From positions 247,752,978 to 247,816,977 of the forward strand of contig NC_090320.1 in the NCBI RefSeq assembly GCF_040869045.1: a stretch of DNA of 64,000 nt. The letters are read 5' to 3'. The position numbers and the translations under genes were made by a program. Below are positions 32,913-45,000 of this stretch, in pieces. The DNA comes from Eurosta solidaginis (Eukaryota > Arthropoda > Insecta > Diptera > Tephritidae). Numbering within the stretch: position 1 is the first letter of the stretch; every line of letters starts with the position of its first letter. Below the pieces are notes generated by a model. The model was not told the DNA's origin and did no database searches. It saw nothing but the letters and a program-made list of their open reading frames with translations.

Positions 32913-33268
32913 CAAAGATTTTTGAAAGAATAAGATGTTGCATGCGCGAACTTCAGTGGGAAGCAATGGAGCTTCACAAACCTCTAGTAGGTCACATTCA
33001 CGACTCACCACAGCAGAATTTGTTAAACTACCACTGTCTATATTTGTTATTTAACAATTATTTGTGCACTTTTTATTCAGCTAATCTGTTCAGAATTTTA
33101 ATATTTACTCTCTAAAACTCCAATCAGCGTACTTTGTGTGCTTAAATTATGATAACAATTGTTTTAAAGTTTGTCGTGTGGTGAAAGTGACCTACTAGAA
33201 TTTTGTGAAGCTCCATTGCTTCCCACTGAAGTTCGCGCATGCAACATCTTAATCTTTCAAAAATCGTT
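32913..33268. mobile_element. Inverted-repeat element with ~80-bp arms
   Basis: Left arm 32913-32995 ('gatttttgaaagaataagat', 'gcgaacttcagtgggaagc') is the reverse complement of 33187-33268 ('gcttcccactgaagttcgc', 'aatctttcaaaaatc') with few mismatches. The 190-bp centre has no ORF. It looks like a MITE; no TSD was fixed. Confidence 0.8.
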
Positions 33269-33399
33269 GTAAATACTAATGTATACCTGAGGTGCGTTTA
33301 AATAAGTGGTCGTCCGGCTAGTGAAATATTTATTGGCGCCACTTCACACGTATAATTATTCTACTTCGTTTAGTTGTCGCTGAACAAGCAGAGTAGCAA

Positions 33400-34290
33400 C
33401 ATCGGATGAGGCTATTGTTTATGTGCGAACTTGCGAAAAGATATTTTGCAAACAAACTCTCATGCGCAGAATGTGTTCATGGTTTAATGTTAACAATTTA
33501 TTTTGTTCAAATTTTTCCTTAGACTCAAGGAATAAAGCTAAGGCAATAATCTCGTATAGCCCAGCATCTAAATGCGTGTTAGAGTGTAAGCAGGCTCTGG
33601 AAAGAATTGGGACAGGGAGAAGCATACATCTATATTGGGTCACAGGGAAAATGGGAATAGATGGGAATGAGAAAGCGGATGAACTAGCTAAAACGGGCGC
33701 ATCCCTTGAAGCTTGCTCCGTAGGCGTCCCAATTACACTGGGCGAGATTAAGCGAAAGCGAGAGGTGCACATGATCGACCAAGCAGGAAAGGCGTGGGTT
33801 CAAGCGCGGGGCTGTAAAGTGTGGAAGATTATGTGTAGGTCTTACAACCTTAGACTAACAAAGTTGCTTCTATCATTAAAAAGAGAGGACTGTAGACTCA
33901 TGACGGGTATTCTGACTGGACACTGCCTTCTGACGTCACATGCCTTTAAATTAGGCTTGGTCAGTGATAGCAGATGTAGGAAGTGCGGGTTGGAGGAGGA
34001 AACGATCGAGCACGTTCTATGCTCGTGCCCTGCACTTGCCAGGCTAAGACTCCAGCTATTAAGAGTGATTGAGCTGTCAGATCTAGAAGCAGCAAGTGGC
34101 TTAAGTCCTAGGAAGCTTCTAGTATTTGCCAAGAGGACGGAGTTATTTTATAACATAGGTCCTGGTTTTTGATAGGGGTTTTCAGTTTGGTCGTTAAAAC
34201 AAACTTCTGTTAACACTACGGACTCAATCAGTCTATGTGAGGTCCTCATGGACCGGCCAGTTCAACCTAACCTAACGTATGGAATAAAGT
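33400..34290 (+). pseudogene. I/LOA-type LINE 3' end: RNase H, Cys tail, 3' UTR
   Basis: The 249-residue frame 33423-34172 holds the end of an RNase H domain (IHLYWVTGKMGIDGNEKADE, with the conserved Asp and the Asn-Glu-x-Ala-Asp helix), then a Cys/His-rich tail (CRKCGLEEETIEHVLCSCPA). The stop is at 34170-34172. The 3' UTR ends 'ggccagttcaacctaaccta' at 34257-34276. The start is 5'-truncated: sequence before about 33500 does not look like RNase H. The presence of RNase H after RT points to the I/LOA group. Copies or relics: 4884-5182, 8060-9235, 60298-60455, 63345-63470. Confidence 0.85.
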
Positions 34291-34486
34291 AGTATTTGTA
34301 TGGCATATTTACGATTTACTTTTTGTGTGTTAACAAACATGCGTGCATACGCCCTACCTCATTGATTTTTCATCACCAACTAAACCACTACCAACAATAA
34401 GATGATTTTAGTTTTACTCACACGGCCACAGTTTTCATTTTGGTGACCACTGGTTTAAATTTAAAATCTTTTATCTATATATATAT
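34277..34486. other. No gene seen
   Basis: Short AT-rich spacer between the LINE tail and the hAT-like element. Confidence 0.6.
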
Positions 34487-34494
34487 ATGCTTAT

Positions 34495-36370
34495 TAGGCC
34501 GGGTCGATTTGTGGGGAGGCAAAAAAATCGCCCATTGCTCTGTGAAAATCATATTCTAGGGATCAAAATAAGAAACTTTGCCGAAGGAACCATACCTCTA
34601 AAACGAATTCTGGTGTCCCCCAATTTGGGTCGAACTTTTGGGTAGGGGCAAATTTTGAAAAATCCCACTTTGAAATGCCTATGTTTTTTCTTTTTGGAGT
34701 TTATTTTTCTCTTTAGAAATTTATTTAGTCAGAACATATGTAAATGAAAAAATGAGTTTAACTTAGTAATAGAAAAGATATTAAAAAAAATTATTAGAAA
34801 TTAGCGTTTTCACAACCCCCTTTTAAAACCAAGGCATCACTGTGATGCATTTGCATGTCGTAAACATAGTTGTGTGGGTTTTTTATTCAACCGTTTTAAA
34901 AAATGAAGGTATCACTGTGACACAATTGCAGATCGTAAAATTGCTTGTTGTTTTTTTTAAGCCACCGCAAGACACAGCAGGTAGAATTGAAATTACTATT
35001 TCATTCTTATTACCTCGTCTCGTAGACCATATATAACGCAACAGTTTTTGTGAATGCATTAAGTCGTTGTGAAGAACTCAAAGTGTGAAGTGCTATTTTC
35101 AGATAAAAAAATATTTCAAAAAAAAAATAATAAGTGAAGTGACCATTCCAAATCAAAAATTTTACAATGAATCCACCATCCTCTACACCGCAAGATGAAG
35201 CAACTACATCAACAACTATCGAAAACCCAATGAGTCATATACCCAAGCATGATGTTACTGTTTTTGGTGTGTCTACTGATTTAACTGATCTTAATTTACC
35301 AACGTATCTGGATATCTTGAGATATTATTTTTACTTAAGCGAACGTGCTAAAACAGAACAAAAAAGTTTTCCCATAAATCATTCACTATTTAAGTACAAG
35401 ATAAGTTGATTGGAATTTGGGAAAAACTTGGTATAGAAATAATGCTGAAAAAAGTGTATTTAATAAATTGAATAAATTGCTTGACAAGTATCAAGAGCAA
35501 ATCAAGAGAAGAAACAACACCCAACAATTTACAGAGTATGTAAAATCTCTGGAAACAATTTCTTACATTGGAACATGTAAATGCGATTTGAAGGCAGCCC
35601 GAACGCCTCAAAGAGTTCATGCACGATCAACATAATCAGACTAACAATGGATGCATTTATGATGGAAACTGAAGAGCAAGAGCAACGTCTATGTCATCAA
35701 TGCCAACATACCAAGATCCCGATGATTCAACATACGCACCGCCACCGGTTCAATTGCTAGCTAGCGTTTCCAAACGGGTTATACCGGAAAATGTAGAGGC
35801 TGTTATGGCGACGACATTAGAGAGCCGTGCGAAATTTCCCAGACTTGAAAGTAAAAAAGATTTCAAACAATAATTTTTTTTAGTTTCTTTTCTATAACTC
35901 ACTTAAATTAATTTTTTCATTTACATATGTTCTGACTAAATAAATTTCTTAAGAGAAAAAATAGATATTATTATAAATAAATAATAAATATTATTATAAA
36001 TAACTAAATAAAAATAAAGAAAAAACATAGCCATTTAGCTGGTTTTTTCATGTAAAGTGCAAAACCGGCGATTTTTTGAAATGTTTGTATGGTGAACCCC
36101 CAGGGGGGTTCCAGGGGGTGTGCCACTGGCATCGGTGGGTCGGGCCTCCAAAGTTAGTGGGGGTCGGTCATACATTTGGACTCGATTGGAGCACTCTAAA
36201 TGGGTCAAAGTGGGATTTTTCAAAATTTCCCCTACCCAAAAGTTCGACCCAAATTGGGGGACACCAGAATTCGTTTTAGAGGTATGGTTCCTTCGGCAAA
36301 GTTTCTTATTTTGATCCCTAGAATACGATTTTCACAGAGCAATGAGCGATTTTTAAATCGACCCGCCCTA
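34495..36370. mobile_element. hAT-like DNA element with ~190-bp TIRs and an unknown gene
   Basis: 1876 bp flanked by perfect ATGCTTAT at 34487-34494 and 36371-36378. Ends are TAGGCCGGGTCGATTT and AAATCGACCCGCCCTA. TIRs of about 190 bp are over 90% alike by eye ('ccgaaggaaccatacctcta' and its complement near 36280). The 8-bp TSD and the TAGGG-like tip fit hAT. The centre has no hAT transposase but a broken gene (35167-35640). Confidence 0.88.
35167..35640 (+). pseudogene. Unknown gene inside the hAT-like element, frameshifted
   Basis: An ATG at 35167 opens an 80-codon frame (polar start, then DVTVFGVSTDLTDLNLPTYL and DILRYYFYLSERAK). It stops at 35407-35409. From 35400 another frame continues with KLIGIWEKLGIEI, and from about 35465 a third with NKLLDKYQEQIKRRNN and YIGTCKCDLKAA. 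The pieces resemble, in order, a type of uncharacterised arthropod protein I recall with an 'IW.K..I' helix, a 'KY...K' helix and a Cys-Lys-Cys motif; function is unknown to me. Two frameshifts make it a relic. The next segment (35691-35873, SSMPTYQDPDDSTYAPPP) may be its C-terminal part. It is not a hAT transposase as far as I can see. Confidence 0.6.
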
Positions 36371-36511
36371 ATGCTTATGTGTCAAAAGTACGTACATACA
36401 TCCAGTCGGTCGAATTACATATGTAAATAATAAAGCCATCAATATTTACATATTATAATTAAGAATATTATTCGTTGACTATGAGTAGATAGATAAATGG
36501 ATACAGTAAAC

Positions 36512-37102
36512 CAGGCATGCTTAACCAACGAAACGATATCATTTCGTTACGATAATCAACGTTAATAAACGAAACGAACTCATTTCGTTTCGTTTATTAA
36601 CGTTAAGATCGTCAAATTAACGAAATGATTTCGTTTCGTTTTCTGCCATATCAAAACGAAATCAAATCGTTTATGTTGATTATTAATTTCAAACTATGCT
36701 GGCAAAGCTGATTGATGGCGGAGTCATTAAAGGTGAAAGCATTAGCCAAGCTGATTGCAACTTTTCTCTTGAATTTTGACAGTACGAACATTTCTCAGAG
36801 TATTTTTGACATTACCACCAACGAATTACACAAACAAATTACATAGAGTTTGTGTGTGTATGTGCGCTCGTTGTTGCCACCTTACGGCTTCACCATGGCT
36901 GTAGCATTGCCAGCACAATTCAAACATAAAGTATCACGTTTTTGTTAACGTTTTTAACGTTAACGAAAGCTTTTCGTTTCGGTTAAAAACGAGATACAAT
37001 TTATTTTGATAATTTCTTTATCGATAATATTTCGAAGTGTTTCAACGGAAACGGTGGAAATTTTTTGATAAACGATTAGCTTAACGTTAAGGTGCATCCC
37101 TG
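36512..37102. mobile_element. hAT-type MITE, 8-bp TSD CAGTAAAC
   Basis: 591 bp from CAGGCATGC to GCATCCCTG (imperfect TIR), flanked by CAGTAAAC at 36504-36511 and 37103-37110. It contains an 18-bp-arm hairpin (gttaataaacgaaacgaa, 5-bp loop, then its complement; about 36561-36601) and many 'cgaaacgaa/ttcgtttcg' motifs. No ORF. Confidence 0.9.
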
Positions 37103-37383
37103 CAGTAAACGGTTATTTATATAGCACTTCGCAAAAGTCGTACATAAGCACATACAAACATACTACAATGTTCATAGAGGTGTGCATGAACTGCAATAAT
37201 TACACTGGATCACAAATTCCAATTTTTTTTCTGCACCAGAGACGCCATTATGAAATTCCTATGTAAAATCACCCCCTGATTTCGAAAATCAAGGTAATTT
37301 TTAATTCTATGGCAACGTTTTTGAGATATTTACGAATAACGGTTTTAAAAAAAAAAAATAAAATTGGGTCCACTTAAACATAT

Positions 37384-38014
37384 TGTAACGAATGTTAGCA
37401 GCACTGAGCGATGCTATCGTCTCTAAGCCGATGCTAAGCAGTGACGTGAATTAACATCCATAGATCAATCATTATGTATCTACATAAACGAAACAATAAT
37501 TGCGTCTACACATATGTACCATGTACGTATACGAGCAGCGGAGAGTCAATGCACAAACACATGCATACATATATCTGAGATACTCCTATAAGTATGCAAT
37601 GAGAAAAACTATAAAATTGTGCAATTGTAGTTACAGCTGAGAAGTTTGAGAGCTGCTGGACTAGTAGATTCTGGAAGCGCCTAGAAGATGCGAAGGTTGA
37701 AATCAAAGAGTATAAAAGGCGGCAATTGTAGAGGCGCTGGAATTCAGTTTGATTTGAGTTGTCAAGCAGTTTCGACTAAGACGCTATCTAGCGAGCAAGA
37801 GCAGTATTATTTTGAATAGTAGAGTTTCATTTGAACTATCAATCAGTTTGGTTATTAAGCAAGCTATTCGTTGCACAGTTTGAGTGTTATTGTGAAGTAC
37901 TTTAATAAAGGCCATTTTGCATTATTACAAATTGGAGTTATTTATTCAACAGTTTAGTGATTCGAACTTAGCAGAGGATTGCAAATAAGAGGATTTGCAA
38001 GTAAATTCGTTACA
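37384..38014 (+). repeat. 5' LTR of element B (631 bp)
   Basis: TGTAACGAATGTTAG to ATTCGTTACA. 'gagtataaaaggcggc' near 37708 is the TATA region; AATAAAGG is near 37904. The primer-binding site TGGTGTCAGAAG follows at 38017. Confidence 0.93.
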
Positions 38015-38067
38015 ATTGGTGTCAGAAGAGGAATTGTTGAATAAATTCCGGAGGACAACAAGGACAT

Positions 38068-39470
38068 GGCAAAGTTCAGTGAATTGAAGATCCAGCAACT
38101 GAAGAAGGAGTGGAAAGCCGTGGATTGAATACAAGCGGCGTTAAACTCGAACTTCAGGCACGGCTACGAGAGGCAATGGAAGCAGAAGGAATTGATGTGG
38201 ACGAGTATGTCTTTTATCCTGACGAGACAACAACAAAAATTGAAGAGAAAAATGAAACATCGCAGACAGTTACGAGCACAGACTTGAACATGATATTGGC
38301 TGCAGTAGCTGCTCAAACATCGACAGTAACATCAATGTCGTCGCAAATATCATCCCAACTAGAATCACAGGAGGTACGCATTTCAGAAATGGCTTCGCAA
38401 GTAACATCACAATTGGAATCGCAGGAGACATGCATAACATCGAAGATTGAAGCACAGGAAACACAAATTTCTACACAGCTCGAAGAACAGAAGACATATA
38501 TGGCATCCCAACTGGAAGAGCAGAAGACATATATGGCATCCCAACTGGAGTCGCAAGAGACACGTATAACATCTAAGAGGGAAGCACAAGAGGAGCGCTT
38601 ATCATTGCAGGTGGCGCAAATGTCTTCGCAGTTGGAAGCACAGGAAGCAAAGGGTAACATCAAAGCTGGAAGCGCAGGATACAAAAATTGTGCAGCTTGA
38701 GGACAAAATTGATGCTGAGATAGAAGCTTTGAGAGGTCGTATACAGGAGTTGCAATTAAATCGGCCAACAGTTTCAGCGAGTAATCCAAAGGTAAAAACA
38801 CCATCCTTTGACGGTTCTGTTCCTTTCCAAAGACTACAATATGAGAAGACCGCAACAGTGAACAACTGGAATGCTGAAGATAAAGTTGCTGTACTCTTCG
38901 TAGCATTGAAAGGACCAGCTGCCGAAATCTTACAGACGATTCCAGAGTACGAACGGAACAGTTATGAAGCATTGATGGCTGCTGTAGAACGACGTTATGG
39001 AAGCGAGCATAGGAAACAGATATTCCAAATTGAGTTGCAAAACCGCTACTAAAAAGCAAATGAGACTTTGCAGGAGTTTGCGTCAGATGTCGAAAGGCAC
39101 ATTTTGCACATTTGGCGAATGCCGACGCACCCGTGGAATACACCGAAAGAGTAAAAATTCAGAGCTTTATAAATGGCATACGGGACGTCGAAACGAAGCG
39201 AGCGACATATGCAAACCCAAAACCTACATTCGCAGAAACGGTATCCCATGCACTGACTCAAGAAACAGCATTGCTTCTGTGTAAGCCAGTTTACGAAGCA
39301 CGCCGTGTGGAGGTAGAAAGGCCAGAGTGGGTAGACGCAATATTAGAGGCGCTGAAAGGATCGCAAAAGCGGAGTGAAAAAGTTATCAAATTTTTCAAAT
39401 GCGGGAAGTCCGGTCACATTGCCCGTCATTGCGATCTTGATCCTAGTAGTTCCAACAATGTGGGCGGCCG
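38068..39470 (+). pseudogene. Element B gag: SAP domain, coiled-coil repeats, capsid core, zinc knuckle
   Basis: The SAP-like start (GLNTSGVKLELQARLREAME) sits in the frame opening at 38110; the true start near 38068 is out of frame with it. The repeat region (38330-38660) is longer in its middle than in A, with a near-perfect duplicated unit EEQKTYMASQL. The capsid-like core is 38690-39052, ending at a TAA. The C-terminal part is 39112-39470. The zinc knuckle reads FFKCGKSGHIARHC: the first Cys is replaced by Phe, so the CCHC motif has lost a ligand. Several frame breaks. Confidence 0.85.
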
Positions 39471-39519
39471 TAAACGCAAAGCTGGAGGAGATGAGCAAGA
39501 GCGAGTAAGAGGTAGAGAT

Positions 39520-39982
39520 CGAGAGCTAGATCCAGCTATTGAATGCCCTGTGATATCTGTGTTGCAAATTGGCATAAAATCGAGCAGTCTTACCGTCAGA
39601 GGGAATGTGGATGACAAAGAACATGTACTGACTGTAGATACGGGCGCATCTCATTCCTTGATTCGATCTGATTTGGTCTACAAGAGAGTAAAGTCATTAC
39701 CTGGAGCAAGGTTGCGTACGGTCACAGGCGAGTATAACCAAGTCCAGGGAGAAGTGATATGTGAAGTCCTAATTGGGAAGGTCATGGTTTTACACAAATT
39801 CGTTGTGGCGGAGATCGTTGATGAAGTCATATTGGGAGTGGACTTCTTGGTTGACCATGACATCAGGATCGATATGAGGAGAAAAATTATGCGCTATAAG
39901 AATCAGGAAATACCACTTAACTTTAGTTTGGAAAAAGGGTTCAGCAGTAATCGGGTACTGGTGGAGAAGACTCGACAAAGGC
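39520..39982 (+). pseudogene. Element B protease region, cut by a retroposon
   Basis: Retropepsin domain in the same frame as the gag C-terminus (39112 onward): VDTGASHSLIRSDLV at about 39640-39685 and EVILGVDFLVDHDI at about 39820-39865. The frame runs into the (CAA)n retroposon at 39983. Confidence 0.85.
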
Positions 39983-40303
39983 GGGATTCAAGGGGTTGTG
40001 TAGCGCAATATATAGCTTCTTCAACCCAATTGTCAACCTCACCTTCGAGCGGCGAATCCCGTTTCACTAACAGACTAGGCTCTGGCGACCCCAAGCTCCT
40101 CATGGAACTTGGGGGTGGGGAGGGAGGGATGGCCTGAAGGTTTAATGTGGCCATATAAATCGTTCTCGAGATGGTCGGGCCAGCACCTTAATGGTGCTGT
40201 GTTACCGGAGCGTATCGGATCTGTATCCGACAAAGGACCATCACATCGATAACACTCCCCAAAGCGTTCGGGGAGTAACCTAATCGCTACAACAACAACA
40301 ACA
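39983..40303 (+). mobile_element. (CAA)n retroposon inserted in element B, 13-bp TSD
   Basis: 5'-truncated copy (321 bp) ending 'cgctacaacaacaacaaca'. Perfect target duplication ACTCGACAAAGGC at 39970-39982 and 40304-40316. It proves the family moves by target-primed reverse transcription and was active after element B inserted. Confidence 0.93.
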
Positions 40304-40316
40304 ACTCGACAAAGGC

Positions 40317-40870
40317 CACGAAATTCAAAGGTAAAGGTTGATGGAACAAATGGGCCAAACAAATCAAAACCGAAGGTACCTGTGAGAGAAACACTGGCAT
40401 TGAAAAGCCCTAACGGACGTACTAAAACGAAGGAAAGGATTCCGCAGAAATAATGCAAGGGTGGTTTCAAGCCAAGGCACACTACTGTTGTGAAGCGTCG
40501 GAACGATACTGATTATGCAAAGCAAATCCGTCTAGCGCAAGCTCTACGAAGTAGTTCATTGGCCAAACAACAGAGTGTGAAGGAACGGCCCAGGGTAATG
40601 AGTAGTAAGATAAAACACTGGCATGACAAGAACTTTAATTCGGAAGGTTTCTTGGCGGGAGATTTGGTACTGTTAAACAACCCTCACTGCCAAATTTCGG
40701 TGCAGTTGGGAAGGCCCGTACAAGGTTGTGAAGAAGATCAGTGATACCATCTACCCCATACAAAGCATTGAGAAACCACGGAGTAGAAGAGTGGTACATT
40801 TGGAGATGCAAGCGACGTTTAGATCGGGAGATTTGTCTGATCGGGACGATCGGACATTTGTGGAGGGCAG
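40317..40870 (+). pseudogene. Element B residual pol: integrase C-terminal end
   Basis: After the retroposon a short run of broken pol sequence is followed directly by the integrase C-terminal domain (NSEGFLAGDLVLLNNPH near 40635-40690). Compared with A, about 3 kb from RT to the integrase core are missing. The element ends in the polypurine stretch TGGAGGGCAG at 40861-40870. Confidence 0.8.
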
Positions 40871-41501
40871 TGTAACGAATGTTAGCAGCACTGAGCGATG
40901 CTATCGTCTCTAAGCCGATGCTAAGCAGTGACGTGAATTCACATCCATAGATCAATCATTATGTATCTACATAAACGAAACAATAATTGCGTCTACACAT
41001 ATGTACCATGTACGTATACGAGCAGCGGAGAGTCAATGCACAAACACATGCATACATATATCTGAGATACTCCTATAAGTATGCAATGAGAAAAACTATA
41101 AAATTGTGCAATTGTAGTTACAGCTGAGAACTTTGAGACCTGCTGGACTAGTAGATTCTGGAAGCGCCTAGAAGATGCGAATGTTGAAATCAAAGAGTAT
41201 AAAAGGCGGCAATTGTAGAGGCGCTGGAATTCAGTTTGATTTGAGTTGTCAAGCAGTTTCGACTAAGACGCTATCTAGCGAGCAAGAGCAGTATTATTTT
41301 GAATAGTAGAGTTTCATTTGAGCTATCAATCAGTTTGGTTATTAAGCAAGTTATTCGTTGCACAGTTTGAGTGTTATTGTGAAGTACTTTAATAAAGGCC
41401 ATTTTGCATTATTACAAATTGGAATTATTTATTCAACAGTTTAGTAATTCGAACTTAGCAGAGGATTGCAAATAAGAGGATTTGCAAGTAAATTCGTTAC
41501 A
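40871..41501 (+). repeat. 3' LTR of element B (631 bp)
   Basis: Same length as the 5' LTR with about eight substitutions and no indels. Confidence 0.93.
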
Positions 41502-42042
41502 ATATATATCTCAAGAACGAATTGAGCAATTGCAAAACGGTTTGAAGCTTTTAAAAGGTAATAAAATTTTCTATAAACTGTGCATACAACAATTTTTGCT
41601 AGGCCCTGCAGATTCAAAGATAACGAACAATCATTACGAATTTTTTTTGTGAAAATATAAAAAAATTTGCACTTTGCGAGGATGGATCTCGAAAACTTTT
41701 TATTTTTTTGCAGATTTGTTTTTCTCTCTCTAAGCTCTGTTTTATTACAAAAAAATAAGCTTTCATTCAACAACATCGATGAACTAATACAAAAGTTATA
41801 AGCATTCATGTAAATATATCCATTTAATACTTCAGTACCTTACTGGTACATATGTGTTAATATTCGCTAACTAACTGATATACAAATACTAACACATATG
41901 TACCAGTAGGGTACTTAAGTATTAAATGGATATATTTACTTGAATGCTTATAACTTTTGTATTAGTCCATCGATTTTGTTGAATGAAAGCTTATTTTTTT
42001 GTAATAAAACAGAGCTTAGAGAGAAAACAAAAAGATCTGCAA

Positions 42043-45000
42043 CAAGTAAGGAAGGTTAAGTTCGGGTGTCACCGAACATTACATACTCAGTTGAGAGCTG
42101 TGGAGACAAAGTAAGGGAAAATCACCATGTTGTAAAAAGAACCTAGGGTAACCCTGGAATGTGTTTGTATGACATGTGTATCAAATGGAAGGTATTAAAG
42201 AGTATTTTAAGAGGAAGTAAGCCATAGTTCTATAGATGGACGCTATTTTCGGATATCGCCATAAAGATGGACCAGGCCTGACTCTAGAATTTGTTTGTAC
42301 GATATGGGTATCAAATGAAATGTGTTAATGATAATTTTAAAAGGGAGTGGGCCTAAGTTCTATAGGTGGACGCCTTTTCGATATATCGCCATAAAGGTGG
42401 ACCAGGGGTGATTCTAGAAGGGAGTGGGCCTTAGTTCTATGGGTGGACGCCTTTTCAGGATATCGCCATAAACGTGGACCAGGGGTGACTCTAGAATGCG
42501 TTTGTACAATATGGGTATCAAATGAAAGGTGTTAATGAGTATTTTAAAAGGGCGTGGGCCTAAGTTCTATAGGTGGACGCCTTTTCGAGATATCGCCATA
42601 AAGGTGGGCCAGGGTTGACTCTAGAATGCGTTTGTACAATATGGGTATCAAACGAAAGGTGTTAATAAGTGTTTTAAAAGAGAGTGGGCCTTAGTTCTAT
42701 GGGTGGACGCCTTTTCAGGATATCGCCATAAACGTGGACCAGGGGTGACTCTAGAATGCGTTTGTACAATATGGGTATCAAACGAAAGGTGTTAATGAGT
42801 ATTTTAAAAGGGAATGGGCCTAAGTTCTATAGGTGGACGCCTTTTCGAGATATCGCCATAAAGGTGGACCAGGGTTGACTCTAGAATGCGTTTGTACAAT
42901 ATGGGTATCAAACGAAAGGTGTTAATAAGTGTTTTAAAAGGGAGTGGGCCTTAGTTCTATGGGTGGACGCCTTTTCAGGATATCGCCATAAACGTGGACC
43001 AGGGGTGACTCTAGAATGCGTTTGTACAATATGGGTATCAAATGAAAGGTGTTAATGAGTATTTTAAAAGGGCGTGGGCCTTAGTTCTATAGGTGGACGC
43101 CTTTTCGAGATATCGCCATAAAGATGAACCAGGGGTGACTCTAGAATTTGTTTGTACGATATGAGTATCAAATGAAAAGTGTTAATGAGTATCTTAAGAG
43201 GGTGTGGGCCTTAGTTCTATATGTGGACGCCTTTTCGAGATATCGCCATAAAGGTGGACCAGGGGTGACTCTAGAATTTGTTTGTACTCTATGGGTATCA
43301 AATGAAAGGTGTTAATGAGTATTTTAAAAGGGAGTGGGCCTTAGTTCTATAGGTGGACGCCTTTTCGGAATATCGTTATAAAAGTGGACCAGGGTTGACT
43401 CTAGAATGCGTTTGTACAATATGGGTATCAAACGAAAGGTGTTAATAAGTGTTTTAAAAGGGAGTGGGCCTTAGTTCTATGGGTGGATGCCTTTTCGGGA
43501 TATCGCCATAAACGTGGACCAGGGGTGACTCTAGAATGCGTTTGTACAATATGGGTATCAAATGAAAGGTGTTAATGAGTATTTTAAAAGGGCGTGGGCA
43601 TTAGTTCTATAGGTGGACGCCTTTTCAAGATATCGCCATAAAGGTGGACCAGGGGTGACTCTAGAATTTGTTTGTACGATATGGGTATCAAATGAAAGGT
43701 GTTAATGAGTATTTTAAAATAGCGTGGGCCTTAGTTCTATAGGTAGACGCCTTTTCAAGATATCGCCATAAAGATGGTTGTGTTGGTACGATATGGGTAT
43801 CAAATTAAGGGAGTGACCCTTAGTTGTATATGTGAAGGCGTTTTCGAGATATCGACCAAAATGTGTACCAGGGTGATCCAGAACATCATCTGTCGGGTAC
43901 CGCTAATTTATTTATATATGTAATACCACGAACAGTATTCCTTCCAAGATTCCAAGGGCTTTTGATTTCGCCCTGCAAAACTTTTTCATTTTCTTCTACT
44001 TAATATGGTAGGGTCACACCATTTTACCAAGTTTTTTTCTAAAGTTATATTTTGCGTCAATAGACCAATACAATTACCATGTTTCATCCCTTTTTTCGTA
44101 TTTGGTATATAATTATGGCATTTTTTTAATTTTTCGTAATTTTCGATATTGAAAAAGTGGGCGTGGTCATAGTCAGATTTCGGCCATTTTTTACACCAAT
44201 ACAAAGTGAGTTCAGATAAGTACGTGAACTGAGTTTAGTAAAGATATATCGATTTTTGCTCAAGTTATCGTGTTAACGGCCGAGCGGAAGGACAGACGGT
44301 CGACTGTGTATAAAAACTGGGCGTGGCTTCAACCGATTTCGCCCTTTTTCACAGAAAACAGTTATCGTCCTAGAATCTAAGCCTCTACCAAATTTCACAA
44401 TGATTGGTAAATTTTTGTTCGACTTATGGCATTAAAAGTATCCTAGACAAAATAAATGAAAAAGGGCGGAGCCACGCCCATTTTTTAATTTTCTTTTATT
44501 TTTGTATTTTGTTGCAACATATCATTACTGGAGTTGAATGTTGACATAATTTACTTATATACTGTAAAGATATTAACTTTTCTTTTAAAATTTGAATTAA
44601 AAAAAAATTTTTTTTAAAAAGTGGGCGTGGTCGTTCTCCGATTTTGCTAATTTTTATTAAGCATACATATAGTAATAAGAGTAACGTTCCTGCCAAATTT
44701 CATCATGATATCTTCAACGACTGCCAAATTTTAGCTTGCAAAACTTCTAAATTACCTTCTTTTAAAAGTGGGCGGTGCCACGCCCATTGTCCAAAATTCG
44801 AAAGTTCGATATCGAAAAAGTGGGCGTGGTTATTGTCCGATATCGTTCATTTTAAATGGCGATCTGAGATGAGTGCCCAGGAACCTACATACCAAATTTC
44901 ATCAAGATACCTCAAAATTTACTCAAGTTATCGTGTTAACGGACAGACGGACGGGCGGACGGACGGACATGGCTAAATTGAATTTTTTTCGATACTGATG

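Larger units (their letters stand above)
37384..41501 (+). mobile_element. Ty3/gypsy element B, internally deleted, TSD ATAT
   Basis: 4118 bp flanked by ATAT (37380-37383 and 41502-41505). The empty site is preserved in the related element at about 62340 ('cacttaatcatatctcaag'), confirming the insertion point. Same family as element A: identical LTR ends, primer-binding site, SAP-gag. RT, RNase H and most of integrase are deleted, so it cannot move on its own. It carries a (CAA)n retroposon. The LTRs differ at about eight of 631 positions by eye, so B is clearly younger than A. Confidence 0.93.

Noticed and set aside
38313..39143. 276-codon minus-strand ORF
   Set aside because: Antisense to the gypsy B gag; its Cys/Ser-rich content is the complement of the coiled-coil repeats.
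37203..41850. Inverted repeats near 41500-42040 as a separate palindrome
   Set aside because: They are the two arms of the Harbinger-like element, as the clean copy at 62176-62855 shows.
42300..43860. Regular spacing resembling a CRISPR array
   Set aside because: Whole 130-bp units are repeated with no unique spacers, in a eukaryotic genome; it is a tandem satellite-type array.
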